Source of the DNA: Leptospira sp. WS92.C1 | GTDB taxonomy: Bacteria; Spirochaetota; Leptospiria; Leptospirales; Leptospiraceae | Direction: 5' to 3' | DNA: 64,000 nt | Assembly: GCF_040833975.1 (NCBI RefSeq) | Contig: NZ_CP162130.1 | Coordinates: 1,067,501 to 1,131,500 of the forward strand | Shown here: positions 9,965-20,054 of the stretch, piece by piece | Layout of the letters: the number at the start of each line of letters is the position of its first letter | Position numbering within the stretch: position 1 is the first letter of the stretch | Notes under the pieces: model-generated | Database searches by the model: none | What the model was told of the DNA's origin: nothing | What the model saw: only the letters and a program-made list of their open reading frames with translations | Made by a program: the position numbers and the translations under genes

Positions 9965-11775
9965 TGACTTACCATGGAAAAGCTGAACGGGGTCAAAGGT
10001 CGTCCTAAGACATCCGTTGCGCTTCCGTTTACTTGAATTGTATAGATCGGATAATTTGCCGCGGGTACAATTGCGGGATACGGAATTGCTCCATTGTTAA
10101 AGCTAAAGTCGAATTTTGCATTTGTTAGATTGAAATCCGCCGAACTGCCGAACTCATTGACGCCTCCACAACTGGATTCCATTTCCGAAAATCTGAGATC
10201 CAGTACGCGACATCCGAACGGGAAGACGGCTTGGCAATCACTCCAATCCCAACTGGACATTCGAATGACTGTGGATGCTCCCGAGTCCCTCGATAACGAG
10301 ACCGCTCCGATCGTATTTCCAGGATTCATATAATTGTTAAACACCAAGCGGAAATCATCCGTGGTTTTGTTGTTGCAGGATGCGGCGTTGTTGTTTCCTT
10401 CATCCCCACCTTCGAATCTGTAATTGCTCGGTTGCAGGATCGGCAGCCCGTTATCCCACCAGCAGGAGGCGGACGCCCAATTTCCTCCGGTAGCACTTCC
10501 GATTGCGGGAAAGGAAGGCGAACAACCCGGCGCGCCGATTTGACTTACTAAACCGATTGCTTGTATGATCGGCTCGGGATTGTTTCCTCCCGCGATAAAA
10601 CTTGCGGAGACTGCTGTAGCAAGAAAGGTATCGTTTGCGGCTTGTGCCGATGTCCCTACCGAAACCGTATAACGAACGCCGAATTGTAATTTTGAATCCG
10701 TTGTAAAGGTTGCAGTTTGATTTCCGGCGGACCAAGCGAAGGTTCCGCTTACGGGCGGACTGATATTTAACGCCGACTGTGTTACGGAAGGATTCATCGG
10801 AGTGTTGAAGTTGAACGTCACGCTTTGAGAGTTCGGATTTCCCAAACATCCGTTCGTCACGTTTGTAGTGATGATGTCGGTAGCGATTCCAATTCCCGCC
10901 TGACATCCGGCGAGGGTGCCCGTAGACACGGTGATATTGTTTACCGCAGGTCCCGCGTTTGCGGATCCCACAAAGAAAGTTCCGATCGTGTTTCCGCCCA
11001 ACGCGACTCCGCTTTCGTCTTTTGCACCGATGTTAAAGCTGAGATTGTATCTTTGATTTGCGGTCAATGCAAAGTCCGGCTGAATCGAAAGAGTGTTTGC
11101 AGAGGTCCAAACGTATTTTGCGGATATTCCGGGACTGATCGAAAGAGCGTTTAATGTTGCCGTTGTATTCATCGGTCTTGAAAAATTAATGAGAATCGGG
11201 TTTACATTCGGATTTCCCATACACGCGGTGGTAACATCGGTCGTATAAAAATCGGTCTGGATTGCGGTTCCCGCACTGCAGGCTATGTTATTACCTGCAT
11301 AGACATACATGCCGTTGATCACAGGACTTGTACCCACTCCACCCGAACTTCCGATTGCGACAGATACGCTCAGCGGATCTTTTAGATCCAGCCCGGCCAT
11401 ATCCTCACAGTTTTTTGTGACCGTGTATGTATATGTTCCCGGGTTGAGGGGAGCCGAGGGCGCAAAGGTCAAAACGGTTCCGTTTAATTCCGTAAAAAAT
11501 CCGGTGGTCTGAGGAGACATGCTGAATGCAATTCGACAAGTCTGCATATTCATTTCCCGGCTGAATCCGATATCAAATTTTTGATTGGTAGGAAGATTGT
11601 CCGATCCCGATCGCGGACTGTTGAAAATTACTTCCGGAGGCGGATCCCCCCAAAGCGGTCCAAAACCCAAGAGTTGTTCCCCCGTGTTTTGACAGCCCAA
11701 GTCGCCGATGAAAATCAAAAGAAGATTCAAAAAGCTTAATTTTATAGGTTTACTTTGTTTCAGGATGTATTTCAT
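9961..11775 (-). CDS. lipoprotein with three Ig-like (SbsA/Big_5-type) domains
   Basis: The 604-residue protein has a signal peptide ending in GDLGC (lipobox). Three repeats of an SbsA-type Ig-like domain follow, each with the signature PxxxxxxINFSRPMN or FSREMN and closing with LxFxxxxxLxxGxxYTxxV. They start at about residues 48, 150 and 280. The C-terminal ~200 residues are Cys-rich (SASCWWDNG, NAASCNNKT, DWSDCQAVFPFGC) and unlike the repeats. Such domains are common in Leptospira surface lipoproteins. Its place between a TolC-like protein and the lipoproteins of the pump operon is unusual. It begins 4 bp after the TolC-like gene. Confidence 0.82.
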   Translation of the reverse strand: MKYILKQSKPIKLSFLNLLLIFIGDLGCQNTGEQLLGFGPLWGDPPPEVIFNSPRSGSDNLPTNQKFDIGFSREMNMQTCRIAFSMSPQTTGFFTELNGTVLTFAPSAPLNPGTYTYTVTKNCEDMAGLDLKDPLSVSVAIGSSGGVGTSPVINGMYVYAGNNIACSAGTAIQTDFYTTDVTTACMGNPNVNPILINFSRPMNTTATLNALSISPGISAKYVWTSANTLSIQPDFALTANQRYNLSFNIGAKDESGVALGGNTIGTFFVGSANAGPAVNNITVSTGTLAGCQAGIGIATDIITTNVTNGCLGNPNSQSVTFNFNTPMNPSVTQSALNISPPVSGTFAWSAGNQTATFTTDSKLQFGVRYTVSVGTSAQAANDTFLATAVSASFIAGGNNPEPIIQAIGLVSQIGAPGCSPSFPAIGSATGGNWASASCWWDNGLPILQPSNYRFEGGDEGNNNAASCNNKTTDDFRLVFNNYMNPGNTIGAVSLSRDSGASTVIRMSSWDWSDCQAVFPFGCRVLDLRFSEMESSCGGVNEFGSSADFNLTNAKFDFSFNNGAIPYPAIVPAANYPIYTIQVNGSATDVLGRPLTPFSFSMVSQ

Positions 11776-11779
11776 ATTT

Positions 11780-13474
11780 TTATTTCCTCTTATTCGGTTT
11801 GTAAACCGTTTCCTGATTTTTGATGAGATTGGATAGTATCGAGTTGCCGGAACCCTTTGAGTAATGGATCAGTTTTTTCAAACCGGCTTCGTCCGTCGTG
11901 ACTTGAGCATATTCGTAACAATTGATCGCATACGACGCCAATGCGTCCGTGAGGTCCTCTTGGGATTTTATCAACTCCAAGTCAGAGTTCAATCGATCCT
12001 CATTTTTAGCGTGACCGTATGCTACTTTGGCGGCGGTCACACGACCGGATTCGACTTGCAGATTGATTCTGGAATTTGCGATGTTGATCAATTCCCAAGA
12101 TTGATTGAGTTTATCCACGCTTTTCTTGATCTCAAAACCGACTTGATTTTCCATGTTTCGATAGTTTAACAACGCTTCGGTGAGTTGAATTTCACCTTCC
12201 ACGGCTTTTCTGGATTGACTTAAGTTATCAAATAAACGCACGGAGGTTGAGTTGTAGCTGTTCATACCGGGGCCAACGGTTTGATTTCCAAATCCAGGAT
12301 AGGTTTGAATTCCGTTCCCGTCTTTTTGCACCCCGGTATTGCCGTTGGATTGAACCACACTGCTTCCCAATGGCATTACGAAGTTAAAATTGACTCCGTA
12401 ACTGTCGTGTGTAAACTGATTGTTGTTTCCGTTTCGTCCGGCGTAACCGCCCAGATATACTTTAGGCATATAGTAGTTGTCTAATATTTCTTTTTCGTTT
12501 TTTATCTTTTTGACAATGATCTGCATCTTTTTTAAATCTTCGCGTCCGTTGCGAGCTCGGGAGATCAGTTCGTTTATGTTTGCGCTGGGAGGAGGATTGA
12601 GCACAAAATCGAAAAATAAATTTTCTTCCAACTCTACGTTTGCATAATATTCCAAATTCATCACTTGTTTTAAGTCCAGCAACGCCTGATCGCTTTCGTT
12701 TTTGGATTTTTGTATGTTGAATTCAGCTTGTTTTACTTTGCTTTCCAAATCCATGAGTTGAATTTTTGTGATAAAGCCCTGTCTGAATTCCACCTGTCCC
12801 TTCCGCATGGTTTCCTGGGCTTTTTCCAATACCTTTCTTTGTATAAATACCTTTCCTCTCGATGCGAGAGAACGAAAGTATGCCTTTTGGATTTCGAGTC
12901 TGAGTCTGGAGAGGTTGATTTTGAAATCCTGTTCGTTGAGAAGTTCGGATAATCTTGCAATTTCCAAATTGAGGTTCGCTTCGCCGCCGTCGAAAACCAA
13001 TTGCTGTACCGTTAAGCGGATATCGTTGTATATATTATCCGTGGAATTTACGTTTTGATTTCTCAAACCGTAATATTGAATGCCGAATTTTGGTAGGAAC
13101 TCCCTCCATTTTTCGGTGATGACCATTTTGGTTACGTCCTTTCTGGCTTCCAATACCTTGAGGACCACGCTGTTGCTGGATCCGATCAATACCGCTTGAT
13201 CCAGTGTTATCTTCATCGGGGATTGTTCTTCCAATCCGTTCTGTGGAGAAAGATCGGTTATGAGGAAAATATAAAGACCGAAAACAAACAAAAGATTTCG
13301 AGTTGGTTTCCAATTTTGTTTTCGGATCGTTTGATTTAGTTTTGATATGAAATTTTTGTTCCAAACGTGGATTGCTTTTTCAGGTTTGGAAGGAAAATAA
13401 CGAGTTCGGCAATTGCCGTCGTTCTCTAATTTCCTGAAACAAGAATCGACTGGATGGAATGCATTTTGAGGCAT
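11780..13474 (-). CDS. TolC-like outer membrane efflux protein
   Basis: I chose the ATG that gives MPQNAFHPVDSC (564 residues); a TTG 78 bp upstream is possible. A hydrophobic export signal lies unusually far in (LLFVFGLYIFLI, about residues 59-70) and ends before SPQNG. The body has the two helical OEP repeats typical of TolC. The first opens MKITLDQAVLIGSSNSVVLKVLEARKD, and long coiled helices surround short strands. A Gly/Asn-rich insertion (VVQSNGNTGVQKDGNGIQTYPGFG region) sits in a strand loop. It is the first gene of the minus-strand efflux operon and supplies the outer-membrane tunnel. Confidence 0.85.
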   Translation of the reverse strand: MPQNAFHPVDSCFRKLENDGNCRTRYFPSKPEKAIHVWNKNFISKLNQTIRKQNWKPTRNLLFVFGLYIFLITDLSPQNGLEEQSPMKITLDQAVLIGSSNSVVLKVLEARKDVTKMVITEKWREFLPKFGIQYYGLRNQNVNSTDNIYNDIRLTVQQLVFDGGEANLNLEIARLSELLNEQDFKINLSRLRLEIQKAYFRSLASRGKVFIQRKVLEKAQETMRKGQVEFRQGFITKIQLMDLESKVKQAEFNIQKSKNESDQALLDLKQVMNLEYYANVELEENLFFDFVLNPPPSANINELISRARNGREDLKKMQIIVKKIKNEKEILDNYYMPKVYLGGYAGRNGNNNQFTHDSYGVNFNFVMPLGSSVVQSNGNTGVQKDGNGIQTYPGFGNQTVGPGMNSYNSTSVRLFDNLSQSRKAVEGEIQLTEALLNYRNMENQVGFEIKKSVDKLNQSWELINIANSRINLQVESGRVTAAKVAYGHAKNEDRLNSDLELIKSQEDLTDALASYAINCYEYAQVTTDEAGLKKLIHYSKGSGNSILSNLIKNQETVYKPNKRK

Positions 13475-13892
13475 ATCATTGGTCGCGTTACGCGTTTTTT
13501 GGTTTCCCTTGGCTAAATTGCAGCGAAATCGCTGTTTGGGAGCATTGGCCAAATTGGATCAAATTTCTGTTTTTTATCTTCATAATTCTGCTTTACTTAA
13601 GTCATCGATTGGGACCGTATGTTTTTTCTGTCTTGATCAAAAACATACTCTTTTGAATGCTAACATTTTGAGGGGATTCATCGGTTCAATTTGCCACTCA
13701 AAGTTCTCACTTCGATTTAATTTTTACTTTATTTTGTTGGAGAACACATCTGCCAACTTTTTTTAGCATTTTGTGATTTTTTTCTTTGCTTTTTATCTCT
13801 AAGTTCATTTCCTATCCCTTTCAGACAACTTTCAACTTCTTTTTACCTTATTTTTTTATTTAGCGGGCATTTGTGCGTCAGGAGGGCATTGG
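13475..13892. promoter_or_regulatory. divergent intergenic region, no gene seen
   Basis: This gap of about 420 bp separates the divergently transcribed efflux operon and the DUF1566 lipoprotein genes, so it should hold promoters in both directions. It is T-rich on the plus strand from about 13,620 onward. A purine-rich ribosome-binding stretch (AGGAGGGC) lies just before the ATG at 13,893. I see no convincing small ORF, repeat or RNA. Exact -35/-10 boxes cannot be assigned. Confidence 0.4.
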
Positions 13893-16800
13893 ATGATTCT
13901 TATACGTTCCATTTTTTCGTTTTGCTATCTTCCTATCTTTCTTTCGGGTTTCTGGATTCAATGTAAGCCGCAAAGCACGGATTATTCTTTTTTATCGTAT
14001 CTTGGCGTTGCGACCGGTGGGACTTATCAGAACGGTGTTTATCTGCCTTCCGAAAATCCTTTTGAAGCAGGAAGTCCTGCATTTTTGAACGGGGAAGGTG
14101 CAGAAAGCATAGGAATCGTCGTTTCTGCGGGTGGTGGGGACTCTACTCTTGGAATCTCCACGAGCGGTAACGGCATTCCGGATCTCATTTTTCTTTTTGA
14201 TTCAAACGGTATCCCTTTTGCAGTAGATACCAATGGTAACGGCATTGCGGATTATTATATTTGTTATCAGACACAAAATAACTACACCTTGATGACAGGA
14301 CAGGGTTGTACCGGTAATTCGGTTACCGTATTCCCCGGTCAGGGTTATGATACAAACGGAGATGGAATCGCAGATAACTTGATTCTTTCTCAGATTGCCG
14401 CCGATTCTTTGGCTCCGAGTTCGGTGATCAGTCCCAATCCGGGTATTTACGGATCCAATTTGAATGTCACCATTGCGTGTAACGACAATGTCGCTCCGGG
14501 GAATATCGTTTATACCACCGATTTATCGACTCCGAGCTTGGTTCCCGTACACGGTACGGTTTCCAATCCGTTTCATAAAACGGTTTTGTTGAGCGGGGAC
14601 GGTCTTTATACGATCAAGTATCGTTGTCGGGATTTATCCGGAAATACGGAAGCGGTTCACACGGATACATATGAAATCAATCATAACGTTCCCGTTGTCA
14701 CGATTTCCAATTTGAATTCCACGAGCGTGAGTAGCCAGACGGGCGCCGTCAATTCTCTATCCTTCCATTGGGCTTCCGATCATTCGGGCACATATTCGAT
14801 TCGATTGAATGCGAATCATTGTCAGAGCGGGACCGTTCTTCAAACCGGAACGATGGCAGCAAATTCTCCGACCGCTTTTAGTCTTCTCGCTAACACTTTG
14901 AATTTCGGTGTGAATCAAATTCATATCTGCGCGACTGCGGCACTGACTGGATCTCAGGTTTTGACGATCGTCCGAGACGAGTCTCAGCCTTCGGTCAGTC
15001 CGAGCCCCGGCGGCGGGAATTACGGCATCGCGCAAAACGTGAGTCTTTCCTGCATCGATAACAATCCGTCGGGTTGTGGTGTAATAGCTTATACTCTGGA
15101 CGGTTCAAATCCGAGCATCGACAGCGGTAGCGTTCTTTCGGGGACTCGGTTTCAAAATCCGATTTCGATTCCTTTGGATACCGCGGTTGTTTTGAAATTT
15201 ATCGGTGTGGATCTTGCGGGAAATTTATCCCCTCTGCAATCGGTGAATTATTTTATCAATTCGCAGGTTGCGACGGTTACTACGAATTCGTTTGCTCCCG
15301 CGAGCAGACTTGTCAATGCGAGCACCGATCAGTCCGTAAGTTGGGTTAGCGACGCGAACGGTGTGTTTACGATCCGTTCCGGGGCGAGCTGTGAGTCGGG
15401 CACGATTGTTTCGGGTTCGAATACGGCGGGGAATGTGACTGCCGGTGTTGCGGTTACGAGCACCATTCTCAATGCGAGCTTTGTTGCCGGCGCCAACACC
15501 CTTTGGATCTGTGTGGCCAATGCCAGTTTGGATCCTTTGTTTGGTAGCACTTCTTTTACGATTACGAAAGACAATTCTCGACCGAGCGTGAGCGCAACCA
15601 ACCCCGCAAATTTTAGCGTAACTGCTCCCGTTTGGAACGCTCCGGATCCGGCGAGGATTCAGATCGTTTTTAATAAGAATATGAATTCCTCCTTTGGCGG
15701 GATTGCTTCGGGTCAAAAGATTACGAATCGTTGTTTTCCGGCTCCGGTTGCTCCTGCGGTTTCGGCGTTGAGCGTTTTGGTTTATGACGGGGTTAGTTGG
15801 GATTGTATTGATTTTACCGCGACCTATACCTGGACGAGCTCGACCACGTTGCAGATCGATCTGTCTTGGATTGTCTTTCCGGAAAATGCAAGGATTTTGT
15901 GGACTCTTTCCAAGTCTGTTTTGCAGGATACGGCGGGGAATTCTCCTTTACTAGATATTCAGCAATCGTTTTTGACGGGTACACGTTCTCAGTTTTATAA
16001 ACCGTTTCAAACGGAACAATTGAGCTGCTGGGATGGTAACGGGAATCTGATTCCGTGCACCGGTACAGCTCACGACGGTCAGTCTCAAACGGGCGAGGTC
16101 AGAAGTTATCAGATCGAGTATATCGCCGGAGATGCGATTACGCATGATGTTAAGTCCGGTCTGGATTGGAAGACCTGCGTCGAGGGTAAAAAATCTTTTC
16201 TGAATGGCGCCGTTACGAGTTGTGTCGATATCACGACTCCGATTCCCGCGGGGAGTTGTTCTCCCACGGATGCGGCAAATGTTCCGGTCAAATTGGAGTA
16301 TTGGCCGTTTTTTAGTTTTGAAGATTCGGATAACAAGGTTCTCCCTTCGGCCGTTAACGGCTGTTCGTATCTGAATCAGTGTAATTCCGGGATCGGTTAC
16401 GGCGGTAAAACGGACTGGAGACTTCCGACTCAGAAAGAGTTAGAGACCTTGTCGGTGTTTGGTTCTTCCTCCGGCAATCCTTCGTTTCCGAGTTCCGGTT
16501 TTCCGGATTCGATTGCAAACTATTACTGGTCTTCGACTCTGCGGCGATCGAACGCATTTTATGCTTGGGGTTTGAATTTTAATTACGGGGCTTCGGACGT
16601 TTATGTTCGTTCCAATCCGAATCAGATCCGATGTGTGTCCGGTTTGGGTTTGAGCAGTGTGGCTCAGTCTCTGAGCGATCCGGGGAATCAGACGATTGTG
16701 GATTCTTCTTCCAACTTGGTTTGGCAAAAATGCAGCGCCGGTTTGTCGGGCGCGAGCTGCGCTTCCGGGACCGCTACCAGACCGAATTGGGTGACCGCTT

Positions 16801-17081
16801 TGAGTTACTGTGATTCTTTGAACTTTGCGGGTAAGTCGAATTGGAGACTTCCGAATATTAAGGAATTGAACAGTATCGTCGATCTTACTTCGTCGAGTTC
16901 GACTCTTTCGATCCATCCTTCTTTGTTTCCAAATACTAAAAATTCTTTCTATTGGACGTCCTCTTCGTTTGCGCCTTCTCCGGGCAACGCTTGGAGCGTG
17001 TTTTTTCAGTCGGGCGGAATGACTCCGTTTTCCGCCAAATCGAGTACCGCCTATGTGCGTTGTGTTGCGGAAGGTCCTTAA
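13893..17081 (+). CDS. large surface lipoprotein, chitobiase-like domains and two DUF1566 domains
   Basis: The 1,062-residue protein starts at an ATG with a good AGGAGG-type site and has a lipobox (FWIQC, Cys ~24). A short Gly/Asn region carries Ca-binding-like loops (DTNGNGIADYY, DTNGDGIADN, around 14,227-14,378). Next come two CHB_HEX_C-type domains (SPNPGIYGSNLNVTIACNDN... and SPSPGGGNYGIAQNVSLSCID...), an SbsA-like Ig domain (IVFNKNMN) and two C-terminal DUF1566/Lcl domains with WRLPTQKELETL and WRLPNIKELNSI plus YYWSS/FYWTS. DUF1566 is common in Leptospira exported proteins; its function is unknown. Together with the next two genes it forms a surface-protein cluster, probably co-transcribed. 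Confidence 0.88.
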   Translation: MILIRSIFSFCYLPIFLSGFWIQCKPQSTDYSFLSYLGVATGGTYQNGVYLPSENPFEAGSPAFLNGEGAESIGIVVSAGGGDSTLGISTSGNGIPDLIFLFDSNGIPFAVDTNGNGIADYYICYQTQNNYTLMTGQGCTGNSVTVFPGQGYDTNGDGIADNLILSQIAADSLAPSSVISPNPGIYGSNLNVTIACNDNVAPGNIVYTTDLSTPSLVPVHGTVSNPFHKTVLLSGDGLYTIKYRCRDLSGNTEAVHTDTYEINHNVPVVTISNLNSTSVSSQTGAVNSLSFHWASDHSGTYSIRLNANHCQSGTVLQTGTMAANSPTAFSLLANTLNFGVNQIHICATAALTGSQVLTIVRDESQPSVSPSPGGGNYGIAQNVSLSCIDNNPSGCGVIAYTLDGSNPSIDSGSVLSGTRFQNPISIPLDTAVVLKFIGVDLAGNLSPLQSVNYFINSQVATVTTNSFAPASRLVNASTDQSVSWVSDANGVFTIRSGASCESGTIVSGSNTAGNVTAGVAVTSTILNASFVAGANTLWICVANASLDPLFGSTSFTITKDNSRPSVSATNPANFSVTAPVWNAPDPARIQIVFNKNMNSSFGGIASGQKITNRCFPAPVAPAVSALSVLVYDGVSWDCIDFTATYTWTSSTTLQIDLSWIVFPENARILWTLSKSVLQDTAGNSPLLDIQQSFLTGTRSQFYKPFQTEQLSCWDGNGNLIPCTGTAHDGQSQTGEVRSYQIEYIAGDAITHDVKSGLDWKTCVEGKKSFLNGAVTSCVDITTPIPAGSCSPTDAANVPVKLEYWPFFSFEDSDNKVLPSAVNGCSYLNQCNSGIGYGGKTDWRLPTQKELETLSVFGSSSGNPSFPSSGFPDSIANYYWSSTLRRSNAFYAWGLNFNYGASDVYVRSNPNQIRCVSGLGLSSVAQSLSDPGNQTIVDSSSNLVWQKCSAGLSGASCASGTATRPNWVTALSYCDSLNFAGKSNWRLPNIKELNSIVDLTSSSSTLSIHPSLFPNTKNSFYWTSSSFAPSPGNAWSVFFQSGGMTPFSAKSSTAYVRCVAEGP

Positions 17082-17186
17082 GTATATGCAAATTATTGAA
17101 TATCTTAATTTTAGTATGATTGATTTCGTTTTGTTCCTACTCCGCGGTTGCGATCTCGGAATGTCGAATTTTTTAGGGAGATTGTG

Positions 17187-20036
17187 ATGAAAGAAATTTT
17201 GACTGTCGCCACTTTGATCGTTTGTTTGGTTTCGTGCGGCGCGAAGAATTCGAGTGCGAGTGCGGGCGCTTTGTATAATGTTTTTTTAACTCTTTTAGGC
17301 AAACCAGGTGATTCAAATATTTCCGATCCGGGCAACGCTTCCGGTCAGGTTTTGTCGTTTTCTCCGGGCGAGTCGGTGGATTTGAACGGAGGTTCTCAAG
17401 GAGGATCGGCTACAGGGGTCGTTGTCGATCCCAGCGGGAACGGGAGCGCCTCCGGGATTTCCGTGAACGGGAACGGTGTTCCGCAGATTCTCTTTGTCAA
17501 CAATGCGCAAGGAAATCCGATCGGTGTGGATGTGAACGGGAACGGAACCGCGGACTATTATCTTTGTGCTGGAGGGGGAGGTTTGATCACTTTGACTACG
17601 GGATTGAACTGCACCGGTAACACGGTTACGGTTTATCCAGGTTTGGGTTATGACGAAAACGGGGATGGGGTTGTGGACAATCCGATTTTGGCTTTGATTG
17701 CGAACGATTTTCATCCTCCGATTTCTTCCATCTATCCTCCTGCCGGTTTGTATGGTGGCGCACAAACGGTGACGGTCACTTGTGCGGACAATTTGGCTCC
17801 GGGGAATTTGGTTTATTCTTTGGACGGTGCGACTCCCGCGTTTTCTCCGCTCGCGGGTTTTGTTAAAAATCCGACGCAGACGAGCTTTGCGGTCGGCGCC
17901 TTTGGGGAAGGAATTTATACGGTTCAATATCGTTGTCGGGATCTTGCGGGAAATTTGGAAGGGGTTCAGTCCGCCGTGTATGAGGTGAATCACGGTCTTC
18001 CGAATGTCACCATAGACGGTGGAGCGAACACCGGTTATGTGAGCGCCGCGAACGGAGCCGTAAATTCGATTTCGGTTTTTTGGAAGAGCAGTCAGAGCGG
18101 TTTGTTTACGGTCCGCGCCAATGGCACCGGTTGTAGTAGCGGCGGAATTTTGAGCAATGGTTCGGTTTCGGCTAACGCGTCCAATACTCTGACGATCCCG
18201 GCGGCTTCGTTGAGTCTGGGCTCCAATTCTATCTTTATCTGTGTGACCGCGGGGTTTACGGGTCAAGGAAGTCTTACGGTGGTTCGAGACGATACTGCGC
18301 CCACGGTTGTTTCCGATCCTCCTGCGGGAAATTATGGAAACGACCAGAGCGTTTTTTTGAAGTGCAACGATAACTCCGGGGTTTCTTGTTCCGTTACGGC
18401 TTATACGATCGACGGTTCGACTCCGGTGATTGCCGGTAGTTCGGGTGCGATTTTTGCGGGGACCGAGTATGCAATTTCCAATCCGACCCCGATTTCGGTT
18501 TTAAACGGAACCTTGAATCGCATTATCCAGTTTGTCGCTCGGGATCGTGCGGGGAATTTGAGTTCGGTGAATACTTCCGTTTATTCTGTGAACGCTTCTC
18601 TTCCGGTCCTCACCGTCACGAGTACGACTCCGGCTCGTTATGCCAATTCGTTAGTCATCGATGACACGATTGCTCCTCAGGTTTCCTGGGTTGCGGATGG
18701 GAATAAGGTGAATTATATTTTAAAAAGATCGAACGCTTCCGCTTGCTCTGTTTGTGAAGTGTCGGGTGTAGCGAATTGTCCCGTCGGTAAGGTGAGGGAT
18801 ACGTCGGGTGTTTTGTATTCCACCTTGGCGGATTGCAATTGCAACCGAGGTTTTTCTTTGATCGGTTCAAACTCGAATGCGAGTGGGAATTTGGCTTTGA
18901 GCGGTTCCGTTGCGGTCGTTTCTCAAATCGATAATTTGAATTTTCCCTTGGGGCGGAGTCAATTGTTACTCTGCGTCGCCAATGCCGCCGCCGGTTTTGG
19001 TCCTCAGTTTGCCAGCAGCGCGATCGATGTTTGGAAAGATTTGGAAGATCCCCAAGCGAGTCAGATTACTCCTGTTGTTAACGGTCATAATATCAAACCG
19101 GATCCTTCGGAGATCGTGATTGAATTTAGCGAACCGATGAAAGTGAGCGCTACGGTCCCGCTTGTCTTGAAGGTTCAATTTTTTAAAGGGACTGTCTGGG
19201 AGAATTTTACTTTTGATTTCGAGCCGGTTCCTGCGTGGAACGACGCCCATACGGTTTTGACCTTCCGTTTGCCTTGGGTTCGATTTCCGGAAAACGCATT
19301 TTTGAAGTGGGAGATCGATCCGGCTTCTCTTACCGACGTTGCCGATCATCCCGTTCAGAGTAACGATGCCGGCGGGAAGCTCGCGGCCGCATTTTTGACG
19401 GGCTCTTACTTTGGAACCCGGGACGCCGCTTTTAAGACCTCGGTTGCCAAAACGGGGCAGACGTTGTGTTATACTCAGACCGGGTCCAACCCCAGTTCTT
19501 GTCTGAATAACAGCGCCGTTTTATTCGGGACCCCTCGTAGGGGTCAGGACGCCCATTTTCAGTTTGGCGTCAATCATTTGAACAAAACGATTCTGGCGAC
19601 CCACGAAGACTTTCCTCTTGATACAAGCACCCAAGACAATCGTACGACGCTAATCTGGCAGACGAATTACGACACTACTCGGAAGAGTTTTCAAAACGCT
19701 TTGCAAACCTGCTCGGGTTTGAATCGGAAGAATCAGGAAGTAACAAGTGCGGGTATCGTTTATCACGGGTATGCGAATCGTACGGATTGGAGACTTCCTT
19801 CGGTAGAAGAATTGGAGACGATTGCAGCGTATGACGGAATTTCTTTGTTGGCTTTTGACTCTTCGTGCAGTCAGGTCGGAGGACAGAGAGACTTTTGGAG
19901 TTCGTCCTTTTTTACTTCGAATTTAAACAACGCGTGGTATGTGGACTTTTGCGAAAAGAATGTTTTTTACAATTCGCTTTCGGTCACGAAAAGGGTCCGC
20001 TGTGTGTCGGGTAACGTTCCGAGTTTGGCTCCGTAA
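17187..20036 (+). CDS. large surface lipoprotein, paralogue of preceding gene
   Basis: The start chosen is the ATG at 17,187, preceded by GGGAG; it gives 949 residues and a clean lipoprotein signal (MKEILTVATLIVCLVSC). The architecture repeats that of the upstream gene: DxNxNG/DxNxDG loops (DVNGNGTADYY, DENGDGVVDN), two chitobiase-like domains (PPAGLYGGAQTVTVTCAD, PPAGNYGNDQSVFLKCND), an Ig-like segment (IVIEFSEPMK) and one C-terminal DUF1566 domain (WRLPSVEELETI, FWSSSFF). A Cys-rich insertion (SACSVCEVSGVANCPVGK) is specific to this copy. Tandem duplication with loss or gain of one DUF1566 domain is the simplest history. Confidence 0.88.
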   Translation: MKEILTVATLIVCLVSCGAKNSSASAGALYNVFLTLLGKPGDSNISDPGNASGQVLSFSPGESVDLNGGSQGGSATGVVVDPSGNGSASGISVNGNGVPQILFVNNAQGNPIGVDVNGNGTADYYLCAGGGGLITLTTGLNCTGNTVTVYPGLGYDENGDGVVDNPILALIANDFHPPISSIYPPAGLYGGAQTVTVTCADNLAPGNLVYSLDGATPAFSPLAGFVKNPTQTSFAVGAFGEGIYTVQYRCRDLAGNLEGVQSAVYEVNHGLPNVTIDGGANTGYVSAANGAVNSISVFWKSSQSGLFTVRANGTGCSSGGILSNGSVSANASNTLTIPAASLSLGSNSIFICVTAGFTGQGSLTVVRDDTAPTVVSDPPAGNYGNDQSVFLKCNDNSGVSCSVTAYTIDGSTPVIAGSSGAIFAGTEYAISNPTPISVLNGTLNRIIQFVARDRAGNLSSVNTSVYSVNASLPVLTVTSTTPARYANSLVIDDTIAPQVSWVADGNKVNYILKRSNASACSVCEVSGVANCPVGKVRDTSGVLYSTLADCNCNRGFSLIGSNSNASGNLALSGSVAVVSQIDNLNFPLGRSQLLLCVANAAAGFGPQFASSAIDVWKDLEDPQASQITPVVNGHNIKPDPSEIVIEFSEPMKVSATVPLVLKVQFFKGTVWENFTFDFEPVPAWNDAHTVLTFRLPWVRFPENAFLKWEIDPASLTDVADHPVQSNDAGGKLAAAFLTGSYFGTRDAAFKTSVAKTGQTLCYTQTGSNPSSCLNNSAVLFGTPRRGQDAHFQFGVNHLNKTILATHEDFPLDTSTQDNRTTLIWQTNYDTTRKSFQNALQTCSGLNRKNQEVTSAGIVYHGYANRTDWRLPSVEELETIAAYDGISLLAFDSSCSQVGGQRDFWSSSFFTSNLNNAWYVDFCEKNVFYNSLSVTKRVRCVSGNVPSLAP

Positions 20037-20054
20037 TCAGTTGAGGAATGGATC

